Source: Kappaphycus alvarezii (Eukaryota > Rhodophyta > Florideophyceae > Gigartinales > Solieriaceae). From it: a stretch of DNA of 64,000 nt. The notes under the pieces were generated by a model. It ran no database searches. It worked only from the letters and a program-made list of their open reading frames with translations, and was not told the origin of the DNA. Where the stretch lies: positions 1 through 64,000 of the forward strand of contig NADL03000040.1 of assembly GCA_002205965.3 (NCBI GenBank), given 5' to 3'. Within the stretch, counting starts at the first letter, position 1. Every line of letters begins with the position of its first letter. Made by a program: the position numbers and the translations under genes. Below are positions 44,188 to 53,879 of this stretch, in pieces.

Positions 44188-46013
44188 TCATCTCCGTATC
44201 CAATACACAACCACCGCTACGAGCCCACCCAATATCACAACCCCCGCCACTCCCGCCTATAATCCGGCCAGCCTTGCACCGCCCCCAGCACTACTCTCCA
44301 CGACCGATTCCTCCGCTCCGCCACCGCCTGTCACCTCATTCATTCCGGGAGTCCCTCTATTTCTTCACCAGTTACTCCGCCTTGTTCATTCTCGCTATCT
44401 CCGGCTTGTTCTGGTCCCCCCACTATCTTGCTCCACTGCCGACGTAGATGGTACCGGACTGGCACTTGCCGTGGGCCCACACTCGCAACTCCATTACCTG
44501 CACTCGTAGAGTCCTCGTCCGTGTTCCCGTCTCCCGGCCCCACTCCGTCACCCCGTTACTGTTCCCTCCCTCTTCGCCAGTAGTGCTAGTGCTTTCTTCA
44601 CCTGCACCACTCCCTTCGCCTGTTCCATTCCGTCATTCCCTCCTTCGCCCCTCGTCACTCTCGTCCACAACGCTCATCCCATCCCCGCCCCCACTTTCAG
44701 CCCCTCCGCTGTTTCCATCCTCCTCATTGCTTACATCATCCGCCTCGTTCTCATTACCGCTCCCGTCCTCATCGCTGCTGTCACCTTCCCCATCGCTCTC
44801 ATTCACCCCATCAGTGTCCCCGTTCCCCCGCCACTGTTACCTCCCCCGTTGTTTCCATCCCCACCGCCGCTGCTGCTGTCCCCACCGCCATTATCATCCC
44901 CGGCGTTGCTTTCATTCGCATCATTCAACCCGTCCTGATCACCATTACCATTCCCATTGCTGCTGCTCTCATCCCCACGACGACCACCGACGGAATGGGC
45001 GTCGCACTTTGACTCGGTCTGGCACTAGCACTAGCACTAGCACTAGCACTTGGGCTCGGGGACGGCCGCGGTGACGTGCTAGGCGACGCTTGCGCAGACG
45101 GCTTTTGCGGCTCCAACGGCAGACTATCCCCCACCGTTACCTGCACCGCATTGATGCTTGTTTTGAACTCTGCTCCGACCTCCCTCATCCACTGTACATA
45201 AGGGTTGACCCTGACATTAATGCCTGGAAACTGCGGCAAGGCACAACCCCTGCCCGAACTAACCATGGCGATAAGAACTGGACTCCCGTTAGGATCGTAT
45301 TGAATGAGCGGGCCGCCTGAATCACCGGTGCAAGAATCACATCCACCGGATTCTAGATAGCCGGCACAGATTTGACGTCCCGAGAGTAGATCGCCGGTGT
45401 CTGGAATTGGCTTGTAGGCGGATTGACAGGGGGAATGGCACGATTGGAAGGTCGACCTGGTTGAGAGATGACGAAGCCTGACGTAGGGAGAGAAGGCCAG
45501 TGAGAGTGGTAGCGCCGTAACCATGAACGCGAACAAAGGAAGCGTCAGTAGGTAAAAGGGGGTTGGAATTGACAAGAAGTGGAATGGGAAGAGGGGGAGG
45601 AGAGGGGATGTAGAGGAGGGCAAGATCAAAGGGCGGTCCGTAGAGACTACATAGGCCGGATGGTTGATGACGCGAGTGATAGCAAGTTCGTCAGTGGATG
45701 GAGAAGGGAGGCTGTCCAGGTAGTATTGACGCGACAATGGGCAACGGTTAGGGCCCAATGCAAGGAGATGCGGCCTGCGGTGCAGCGACTGCGAGTCGAA
45801 GTGGCGGGGTTAGTAGGGGATAAGAGAAGGAGGGTGAAATGGGGTGGGGATAGGGGAGTGGGATCGCCGTTGATTACACGTGGGGTCGTAGGGAGTTGGG
45901 GAGGGGTAGCACTTGGGGACAAGTGGCGGAACGGATGGTAGGAACAGGAAATGAATGGGTAGTTGAGAAAAGAGAAGAAAGAGAAAGGAAAGGAGGATGT
46001 GAAGAAGAGTCAT
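44188..46013 (-). pseudogene. Trypsin-family (S1) serine protease with C-terminal membrane anchor, frameshifted
   Basis: The start ATG at 46013 opens a signal-peptide-like stretch (MTLLHILLSFLFLLFSQLP). The protease domain is spread over three frames. The S1 N-terminus PRVINGDPTPLSPPHF and HWALTVAHC (catalytic His) lie at 45880-45750, VINHPAYVVS follows, FDLALLYIPS holds the catalytic Asp near 45620, and GYGATTLTGLLSLRQ fits the next strand. The last part reads SGRQICAGYLESGGC and CTGDSGGPLIQY, with the catalytic Ser near 45300. Then come a Pro/Ser/Ala linker with a 6-bp tandem repeat near 45025-45054, a Gly/Asn/Ser/Glu-rich acidic stalk, and a hydrophobic segment AGVAGVVILGGLVAVVVYW with IRR and TGA at 44188. 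At least five shifts and one TAG (44,250 region) interrupt it. Either a decayed gene or an assembly with indels; unspliced introns are less likely because homology is contiguous. Confidence 0.78.
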
Positions 46014-46019
46014 TCTTTG

Positions 46020-47880
46020 GGGCGGGCGGTTAAGTTATGGAGTGGTTGGCTGCGAGTGGGTAGTAGAAAGGGTTGATGCGGGTTGTGAGGAGGAAAGGAT
46101 GAGAGGGGATCGGGGAAGGACGACGGCTGTGAATGCAAAGAGTGGAGTGAGGATGCGGGTAGAATGTGAGTGGTAAAGGAAAAGGGATGGGAGATGTTTG
46201 GTGCGGGCAGTTGTGAGGAGTGGGAGTGAGGAGAACGGGGCGAAAGGACGGGGGGAGGGGAGGAGTGTAGAGAGACGTGTGGACAACTTTGCGGGCGTAT
46301 GGCGGTAATGGCGACGGACGAATAAGGGGCTTTTGATGTACTGATCTGTGGTGGAGGAATAAGGGTTTTGGAAGGGTCGACTATACAGTTGCATGGCCGA
46401 GGAAAGTGGGTCAGTTGGGTCTATTGGCTTGTATGTTGAGGTCGCATCCCGAGAGGACCACCACGTGGCACACCGATACCCATCGCTACGCCAGTATTTT
46501 GGTTTTTTTTCTGTGCTCCTTATGATCGTTGCAAATCCAAGTAAAACATCAGGGCTGAGGATCAAGCTTTTTTGATCCCTTTTATTCCACAGAAACGCTG
46601 GGACAACTTTAAAATTTACCAAAATTTTGAAAAATGTAAACGGCTTTTATTTTATGTTCACACTGTAAAAATTCGAAAATGCAGTTTTTGTTGTAATTCT
46701 GCTGCATACGGCTAATAGTCCTGGAAGCACTACCGTAGCTCTCTTTCAAGTAGAAATTCAACAATACTACAAGCTTGTACCCTCGATGGAAAGCTTGTAG
46801 TGCTTGTACAGTACTGTACAAGCTCGTACAGTACTGGACAATTACAAACTTCTTGGCTAGCGCAGTGCAAAGTAACTGCGCCAGCAATTATCACAAGATT
46901 TTACAAATCCGTCACAGATTTCATACTGTAACTAGTGGATCCTTCAACTTGGCTCACGTTTCATTTCTGGGACTAAAGTTTTTTTGCTATTTTTATATCC
47001 AGATTCCCTTCAACCATGTTGTGTTCCATGACCAACTGTCACGGTTGTACTGTGCAGTGCACTGTACGGTATTATTCCGATAACCAAAATCTTTCCTCTG
47101 GATTCCACATGTGCAAGAAAATCAATAACGTTAACAACATTGGCAACATTCACTCTATGATGTGGTGCTAACATTGTAAACAGGCCAACAAACAATACCT
47201 ATTGCAAACATTACCCGGTACGTTGGCCAATTTTACGAACCCTTTGCTCCCTTACATCGTGTTTACAACTTGTATCGAACTGTAAGGTAGTATCAAAAAC
47301 CAAGTTCTCTCTAGCTCTAGAGTCCGCCGAAAGATATGGTCGGTTGTGGCCCGGAATATCCAACACTGTAACGCCACATGTTCCATTAGGGATTGAGTCC
47401 AATGATTTGGCGTGAACAAATTTGCGTTTAAAAATTTTCCTACTCATCAAAACAAATTGAACATAGATTTTGAGAGCTCATACTCGAGAAAATTGCGATA
47501 AATGGAACTGGCCTGTTGTCCATCACATGTTTCAGCTATCATTTGCTGCCAACTACCACGTATCCACGTGTAACAACTGTAATCATTCAAAATATTGTAT
47601 TTTGAACCTTCATTGAATTGCATTCCTCTTGTTCTCGTCACATGGGCCTTGTTACGGCCGTTATTTCTACGTACTTTCAAAGTACTGTACAGTGCTGTAG
47701 TGCTCTATTGATTAGCCTAAGTTTTTTGCTCCTCACAGTACTGTACCGTACAATAAAGTACAGTATTGTAGATACTGAATGCATTAAAGTTCTTTCTCTT
47801 TCTTTTTTCTGTACAGTTTAGTACTTTCTTGTTTGCTGACCTCTCTCAATGCTGCGAAAATATGCAAAAGTTAGGAGATA
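46020..47880. other. No convincing gene; palindromic GTAC words
   Basis: 46035-46330 is strongly G-rich on the plus strand and gives a 195-codon minus frame (46622-46035) by composition. From 46790 to 47830 GTACAGTAC and CAGTACTG words recur, for example around 46805-46835, 47690 and 47740-47770. No family is recognised in the 60-100-codon frames. Confidence 0.45.
47328..47362 (-). repeat. 33-bp segment identical to 53686-53718
   Basis: GAAAGATATGGTCGGTTGTG followed by GCCCGGAATATCC occurs in both places. The other copy is attached to a GGGGAAA LINE tail; this one lacks that outer part. Confidence 0.75.
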
Positions 47881-47889
47881 CGAGTCACT

Positions 47890-48120
47890 CATCGCGAATT
47901 CTGCCAGATGTACGGTAGACTCATTCCCGTCCCTATCTCCACTCTCGGAGGTTGGCACCCAGATGCCTACGCGCTACTGAGCGACGTCGCACGGAATGTG
48001 GCGGTAAGGACAATGGAGACGTAAGCAAAAGGTTAACCAAGTCCTCACTCAAAGGCACGCCGCAGCGGCAGTCATGTCCAATGCTGTCTGCCTGATGGGC
48101 GAACTCCGGCCTATTCTTTA
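47890..48120 (+). pseudogene. LINE copy L7, C-terminal ORF end
   Basis: The plus frame reads GRLIPVPISTLGGWHPDAYA, then LLSDVARNVAVRTMET before TAA. A shift gives the end TQRHAAAAVMSNAVCLMGEL. It is the clearest copy of the motif shared with 54.1 and 55.5 kb. The stop is near 48120. Confidence 0.7.
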
Positions 48121-48250
48121 GGGTGACGCGGCCACGCTGCTAACCCCGAACTCTGTAAGCTCGCACCCACTCACCTCAATTCCTAATGGAACATGTGGCC
48201 TCACTTCAAGAAATGATATTTCCAAATAATAAATTACCCTAAATCCCCTA

Positions 48251-48311
48251 ATTACTATCTTTGTACGGGTACCGCTTTTTCGCAAGTCGCTACCCGTACA
48301 AAGATAGTAAT
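48251..48311. repeat. Perfect 21-bp hairpin with 19-nt loop
   Basis: ATTACTATCTTTGTACGGGTA at 48251-48271 is the exact complement of 48291-48311. The loop contains CTTTTTCGC. Confidence 0.92.
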
Positions 48312-48670
48312 TCGCACACACGTGGCCGATGGCACGACTGCAATAAGCAAGGATGAAGTCCCTACGCATTTCAACAAGTACAAACGCCAGACGATACGAT
48401 CGTCCTTGCATATTCCGATCATCTCCAGTATGCGTGTTTTGTCACTACTAGAGAGCAGTATAGTCTGGCTCGCTGAGAACGCACGGAATTAAGACAGTTC
48501 TCGGCGATAACCGATGAGTGACAATCACTGTAAACACTGCAGCCGCTGTGACGGCAAATACAGCATGCCTTATAGCTAATCTTAGTGACGTCTTTTGAGG
48601 GACACCGTGAGAGTCCCTTGTGACCTTCCATGGGATAGCGCCCCCTACACACCACGACCCCGGCTCACAG

Positions 48671-48714
48671 CCATGATATCTTTCAAAATGAAAGCACCCC
48701 ACAATTTCGCCCCC
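48671..48714 (+). mobile_element. LINE 3' tail
   Basis: On the minus strand it reads GGGGGCGAAATTGTGGGGTG and then CTTTCATTTTGAAAGATATC, the tail pattern in reverse orientation. No body is attached within 500 bp in the expected direction. Confidence 0.55.
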
Positions 48715-48916
48715 ATCCTGTAAACGCAGGCAATGCAACCTTTTGAGTCATCCAATGAGCATTTACTCATTTGTTCTCTCCAGTCTGCACTGACTGACCA
48801 GCTCGACAGTGTCTCCGGTCATTGACCTTTACCTCATGTTTCTTCTTTCCTGGTCCCCCCATGCCTACTTTGGTATTTGTACCATTTCTTTGATGCGCTT
48901 TGGAACGTAGGGTAAC

Positions 48917-48953
48917 CTACTTTTCAATCATTAAAACACCACAATTTTCCCCC
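48917..48953 (+). mobile_element. LINE 3' tail
   Basis: On the minus strand it reads GGGGGAAAATTGTGGTGTTT and then TAATGATTGAAAAGTAGG. It follows the tail at 48671 by about 200 bp, same orientation. Confidence 0.55.
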
Positions 48954-49967
48954 TTTACCTCACGTCTTTTCTGTAATTTGACCATCCAGTTTTAAACGTA
49001 TTAGTCGGTCAGTGAGTGTACACTCCAGAAACATCACGAGTGAAGAGTATAATACATTTACATGCAAATTTCAAGGCACACTACTGCCCAAGCAGGGTTT
49101 GGCTGTTTAGAAAGGTTATGTTTGCAGGCACCTACTGTACATTTGACAGAATGAGGACAGCGGTCCTTCAGTGCCAATCATCAGAGCCAAACTAAAGTAA
49201 TAGTCTGACAACCTGACGTTTGCAGCTAATCGCAGAGTACAATACAGCGTAACCTGCAGAAGGCGCACCTCGTACAGTATCCAGAAACTCCACAAGGATG
49301 GGCGTTATCGCCTTACTTGACTGAGACTACACGCTTGTCTACGCCATGTGACATGCACAAGTATATTTCTGACGTTAAGGGTCCAGGAAACATGCGAGGG
49401 GCTACGCTTTTGGTCGCGGCTGCAAAAAGAGGGCTTTTTAAAAAGCTGTGGGCACGCGAGCTATGCTGGGGTTTACGAGCGTTCTGCACAAGTCCTGCAA
49501 TGCGTGTCCTGTTGGGATGACTCTCTTTAGACCGAAACCATTCGGATATTCTCAGCTACAACGGTCATGTTCCTATTGATGAAAGGATCTTATCAGTAGT
49601 AGGGAGGGGCCCTCTAAGGACATTGCAGGAATGTTCATCCACACCAGTAGAACAGTATTCAACTGCCAGCATAGCAATGATGAAGGGCGCAGGTACCAGC
49701 GCACCTTTTGTCAAGCGTCGAACAGTACGTAGGCATAATATCTAAATTTCAAAGTGCGCCGACAGATTGGGAAATTAATGATCTGTTAGTGTTGCAGGAC
49801 AGTACCTCGCTATTACTTTGCAAGCTATTATAGATAAGAACTGAGATAATTTGGGTACGGGTAACCCATTTAAGTAAACCCATTCAAGTACCCAATTCCC
49901 ACGATAGATACTCAATGAAGTAAAGTTTCTTCCCCCTATAGATACTGAACGGATTAAACTTGTTCTC

Positions 49968-50145
49968 CTTGAATGGGTTGGTATACTTAATTTTCGGGTT
50001 TACTTGAATGGGTTGGTATACTTAATTTTCCTGCTAAGAGCAATCGCATACTAGGACTACTGTAAGCAGGGTAACCACTTACTGTACATACCCTCGGAAC
50101 GGAGGTTCTCTGGAATACACTGTATACACAATTTCAAGTTGCGGC
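49968..50145 (-). mobile_element. LINE 3'UTR and tail, partly duplicated
   Basis: CTTGAATGGGTTGGTATACT occurs twice, at 49968 and 50008. The second begins a 116-bp block (49999-50114) that matches 55148-55265 with about 10 differences. The tail-like GGGTTTACTTGAATGGG at the left and the LINE stop codon at 50146 show it is the 3'UTR of copy L8. Confidence 0.65.
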
Positions 50146-50430
50146 CTAAGTGTCGCTCAAAACTCCTTCCAACAAACAACTGGCGTTATTCTGGACGAGT
50201 CTCGCCGCGTGACGAGCGAACAATGTTCGCTGCGCATCAGCAATCGGAATGGCTGCCCGTGCGGCAATGCCAGTCGCAACCCTGTTGGCGAAGTCCCGAG
50301 CGGTAGGGGGAAACGTTTGGGTGTTTTACTCTTGGAAGGTATATCCGAGCGGTAGGGTGCCAGGCCCCCAACGTGGAGAGTGGAAGGGCAATGGAGCGAT
50401 GCCCAGGACCCTTGGAACGTATCAACTCGG
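50146..50430 (-). pseudogene. LINE copy L8, C-terminal ORF with nested tail
   Basis: On the minus strand the ORF reads IALPLSTLGAWHPTAR, is cut by a 40-bp insert, and resumes DFANRVATGIAARAAIP, then FARHAARLVQNNASCLLE, ending at TAG 50146. It aligns with GGWHPDA..VARNVAVR and QRHAA..MSNASCLL of the other copies. Leaving the insert out restores one open frame across the join. Confidence 0.75.
50307..50346 (-). mobile_element. 40-bp LINE tail insertion with 9-bp target-site duplication
   Basis: The insert begins GGGGAAACGTTTGGGTGTTT and ends GGTATATCC (plus strand). GAGCGGTAG flanks it at 50298-50306 and 50347-50355. All 40 bases are the same as the first 40 of the insert at 14362. Confidence 0.88.
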
Positions 50431-50434
50431 CAAA

Positions 50435-50950
50435 GCGAGTGTCCTTGCCCAGGCGAGCATGGTTAACGGGCTTGAGTGGACATCGCGCCGGGAGGGAAGG
50501 CGGGCGGGGCTTATGAGATGGATAACGGTTACGTCATAATAGTCCGTGCCCCCGTTCTCTCCAAATGCCTTGATGTCCGGGCGAACTGCATGGCCGGGTT
50601 ATGGAGGCTCGAGAACAGGGTGTCGGGCGGCTTTGGAGAGCTCTGCGACAAACAACCGTGTTTGCGAGTCGTGCCGCCACCCACAGGTGGATCCATGGAT
50701 CAATGTTGAGGAAGGGGCCGGACAGTATGGACCAGATGGTCCTGATGCTGGAACGGAATGGGTGTAACTTTAGTGGTTCAGATATCTCCCAGGAGGAAAT
50801 AGAGAACAATAAGCCGTTCGCGGATATTTGTGGCGACTGATTGGGTTGAATGGATATTTTGGAGGAATTTTTGGGTTCTGATCTCAAAAACTAAAATTGT
50901 AGGGAATAAATTTGTATAATTATCCTGATAGTATCTGATGTTAGTCTTTC
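50435..50950. other. No gene recognised
   Basis: Several overlapping frames of 70-117 codons on both strands (50476-50887) reflect moderate GC; none shows a conserved block. The region may be upstream LINE sequence too decayed to read. Confidence 0.4.
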
Positions 50951-50954
50951 TCGT

Positions 50955-51330
50955 TCACAGGATTCCATTCGATGCATTTTGTGGTACTTGATATGTTTTT
51001 CTGAGAGTTAGGGTAAGCCAAAAAGTCTATATAAGCTGAATAAACTACCCCCTCTTGTGGAGATTAAGCAAGCTGGCAGACAACTTCAAGTCAAGTCCCG
51101 AGTAGTGGGAACTTGAAAGTCAACTTCAGACCCAAGAACCATTTTTTTTACGCTGTTCACAGAGCATCAATGGCATAACCTGCCCCTTCTGTACTTGCTT
51201 TTAGTCCTTCCAGCTTTCGTCCTTACTCAACAGTTTTTGTTCACTCAACTATAGCACAGTAGCACTTTGTCGCTTGCAAAATCTCCTCCGTGGGATATTA
51301 GTTCTGAGTATTCCTTCCTCGGACTACTTA
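50955..51330 (-). repeat. Repeat A copy 3
   Basis: Its complement matches the copies at 14480 and 17430: AATACTCAGAACTAAT, AAAGTGCTACTGTGCTATA, TTCTTGGGTCTGAAGT and TTGTCTGCCAGCTTGCTTAA, extending to ATGCATCGAATG. Confidence 0.75.
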
Positions 51331-51519
51331 CCGCTTTCTCTGCCTTCATCTTTCTTTTCTATTCTGATATTTTTCATGTGCGTAAATTTTACTAAACATC
51401 AGACTCTTTGGATTCCGAGTACAGCTGTGCCGTTAACCGACTACAGTAAGTGGCGACATATAATTGGAGACGTTGTCGCAGGACTAATGGAGATGTTCAT
51501 TGGTAGGATGTGATGTCAT

Positions 51520-51830
51520 ATCAGTTTGTGCAACTCTCTCATATCTGTGTTTTGACTGTTATTTTGTGTTTTGATAGTGATTCTATGTCGTTACATTTAT
51601 CAGTCTCAATCGCGTCTCATTCATTTGATAGTTATCCTTCTTAGAGTGTGAATTCAGCAGGCACGAGGTGCTTCAAGGTTTGGTTGCAGAAGAAAAGTAA
51701 CGAGGCTGTCGACAGGATTCGCTTAGCGTCGGTTGCGGAGAAGTGTTGTGGTCAGGACTGCCTCCTACCACGTTCGTGGTAGTTCGGGCCGTTTGGGTAG
51801 CTCAGGTTAGGTAGGTTTACTGTGCTACAA
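51520..51830 (+). repeat. Repeat B copy 2
   Basis: It shares CTCTCTCATATCT, GTGTTTTGATAGTGATTC, GTCAGGACTGCCTC and TCGTGGTAGTTCGGGCCGTTTGGGT-type blocks with 16340-16650, same strand. Confidence 0.6.
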
Positions 51831-51834
51831 CTCA

Positions 51835-52395
51835 TGTGCTCTACCCGATGGATTGGGTATTTCATTTGAGTCTTGAGTGAAGTCTTGGGCGCAACAAGTA
51901 AGTCCCAACCAACGAACAAAATGAATCTAGCCCAGACATCAAAGGGATGCACAGTTGGCGCTGTTAAGTTATGTTCTTTGATCGTCATCGACTCCTCGTT
52001 CTCTGCTTGCTGGAGCAACAGCGGACTGCGATTACTATCAATCACAGGATGTTGCATCGCCATGTTTCTTAATAATGTGTTCCTCATATGCTTTCAAATA
52101 TTCAAATGAAGGCTCTCTTTCCCTTTGACGTAGCAGTTATTACGTGATACTATTCTGCAATTCCCTTAGATCTCAGCCTGATGATATCTTTCAAGCATTA
52201 AAAGACCATTCCCCTCTAGCCGCAAGAAGAGGGGGCTTGTAATCACATTCTGGCTTTACACGAGTCTTGAAAGGTTTTCCATGTGACTCTGTCTTTAATG
52301 CACAGACCTGCCCCTTCCCATACCGAGAAGTAACCATTATCCATCTTATCCCATAAATTCCCCTGCAGTGAGGTCTTATGTGGAAATCCAGACTA
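51835..52395. other. No gene seen; one LINE tail
   Basis: Two opposed frames of 78 and 111 codons at 51752-52109 overlap; neither is supported. Confidence 0.4.
52181..52215 (+). mobile_element. LINE 3' tail
   Basis: On the minus strand it reads AGGGGAATGGTCTTTTAATG and then CTTGAAAGATATCATC, the conserved tail. Confidence 0.5.
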
Positions 52396-52399
52396 AAAG

Positions 52400-53441
52400 T
52401 TAACCTTTACTTAGTTCAGCATTGTATACATGCACTCCTCCCCTTCCGTTCTGTACAATTCTCGCCACCACAATTTTGCTACTATCTCTGATTGGATGAC
52501 TTAAATCATAGTCCCCCTCTGTAGGCAAGCCCTTAACGCACCAATTCCATCTTGATACTTGGCCATCCTGATCCACCTGATACTTTGAGAACATTCCTTC
52601 TTCGATTACAAGGACTCCCAACTCAAAAAAATATCTCCATCCTCCCTCCCACCCATTCGCACTTAAATCACGACTCGCCCGTCCCTCCGCAAAGCTCTCT
52701 ACCAGCCTCATTCCCTTCACAGCTCCTACGTCACATTCCAGTTGCATGCCCACCTGAATATTGCTTGAAGAAGGATCAAATCGGCACGAACAGTAACAAC
52801 AACTCCCATCCCGGGCACTTTCCCCTTCAATGGTCTCCACCCTTATCTTCCTTCTACCCCCTCTCATCCCTTCTACATACACAACCAATCCCACTCCCGC
52901 GTCCACAACCATACATCTCTCAATCCATCCCTCCCCGACACACTTCTTCCATCCCCAAATTCTCGCCAGCGTCATCTCCCAATCTCCACTCCGCCTCCAA
53001 ACCACCATCTTCCTTCTCCCACTTCCTACGTCATCCTTATCATCCTTCCAAAACGGCCGCTACAACATACCTTTCACTTATTCCACACCCCACAGTCCTT
53101 CCGTCCTCTCCGTCCTCACTCCCACTATCTGCCCTCCGCATCCCCTATCAAAGGCATCGAAGCATCTCAAACTACCGTCTGCACTCCCATACAATCCTTC
53201 TCTCCACTACTGCTCAGCCCTATACTCGTGATAAATCCTAATCCCCTTGGAGGATGATATTAAAGTTGTATTCGAACTTTGAATTCAAGCATCCTCGCTT
53301 GAAAACAAGCAATTGACCGCTCGTCAATGACACCAACAGGGTAAGGCTATCGGCGGAAAGTGCGATTTGAAGGATGCGCCCTGGTGACGGAGTTGAGATG
53401 CTTAACTTTTGGAAGAGGGTTGCGCATATAGTGGCAGGCAT
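52400..53441 (-). pseudogene. Beta-propeller-like host gene, broken
   Basis: The ATG at 53441 opens a 67-codon frame with RILQIALSADSLTLLVSLTS and GQLLVFKRG, a WD40-like blade. After a frameshift near 53265 the frame continues as GIRIYHEYRAEQ, a stop, then GLYGSADGSLRCFDAFDRG, another blade-like motif. Two more stops precede a 202-codon open segment (53008-52400) with WEMTLARIWGW, GLVVYVEGMRGG, VDQDGQVSRWNW and, at the end, IVVARIVQNGRGGVHVYNA. Total ~347 codons. The overlapping 229-codon plus frame is Ser/Pro-rich and looks like a shadow. I cannot name the protein. Confidence 0.45.
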
Positions 53442-53659
53442 GGTTTGAGACTGAACTGTGCGATGACCTGAGCTTGAGGTTGAATTTCATTACAACCCAG
53501 TAAGGGATGACACTACCACCAAGCAGAGTGTGGTATTTATTTATGAACGCAAAGTTACTGAGAAAACAATAGAATGATAATGCCCTGCTCTCTTTTTCAA
53601 ACGAGATTTATCAAAAATCGTGTGACCTGAATTTGTTTGAGTAAGCAGTACAGTGTAGT

Positions 53660-53718
53660 GGGGAAATGTGGGTGGTTTAATATTTGAAAGATATGGTCGG
53701 TTGTGGCCCGGAATATCC
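53660..53718 (-). mobile_element. LINE 3' tail with adjoining 3'UTR piece
   Basis: The plus strand reads GGGGAAATGTGGGTGGTTTA, then ATATTTGAAAGATATGGTCG and on to GGCCCGGAATATCC. It is one of the cleanest examples of the tail consensus. Confidence 0.65.
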
Positions 53719-53879
53719 TACAGTGTGGTGTGAATTGTGCAATTCATGTGGCCCACTCCTAAGGTCAAACACAATGATACGATATCTACGCTCCGGTACA
53801 AATTTACGGGATACCAACCCACATATCTACCACAGTAAATTAACCCCCCATTTACACAACATAAGGAAGGGAATCGATT

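Larger units (their letters stand above)
48312..49960. other. No gene seen apart from LINE tails
   Basis: Overlapping minus frames at 48419-48738 run into a LINE tail on the other strand and are not supported. Between 49000 and 49960 only short frames occur. Confidence 0.4.

Noticed and set aside
44448..45074. 208-codon plus-strand frame rich in Ser, Pro and His
   Set aside because: It is the opposite strand of the acidic, Gly-rich stalk of the protease; composition alone keeps it open.
46035..46622. 195-codon minus-strand frame next to the protease start
   Set aside because: The G-rich plus strand keeps it open; there is no signal peptide or domain and its Pro/Ser/Thr/Leu mix follows from base composition.
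14351..50355. The short tail insertions as introner-type introns
   Set aside because: The inserts do not begin with GT and end with AG in either orientation, their lengths vary at one end, and they equal the LINE 3' end.
52552..53241. 229-codon plus-strand Ser/Pro-rich frame
   Set aside because: It mirrors the minus-strand propeller-like gene and has no motif of its own.
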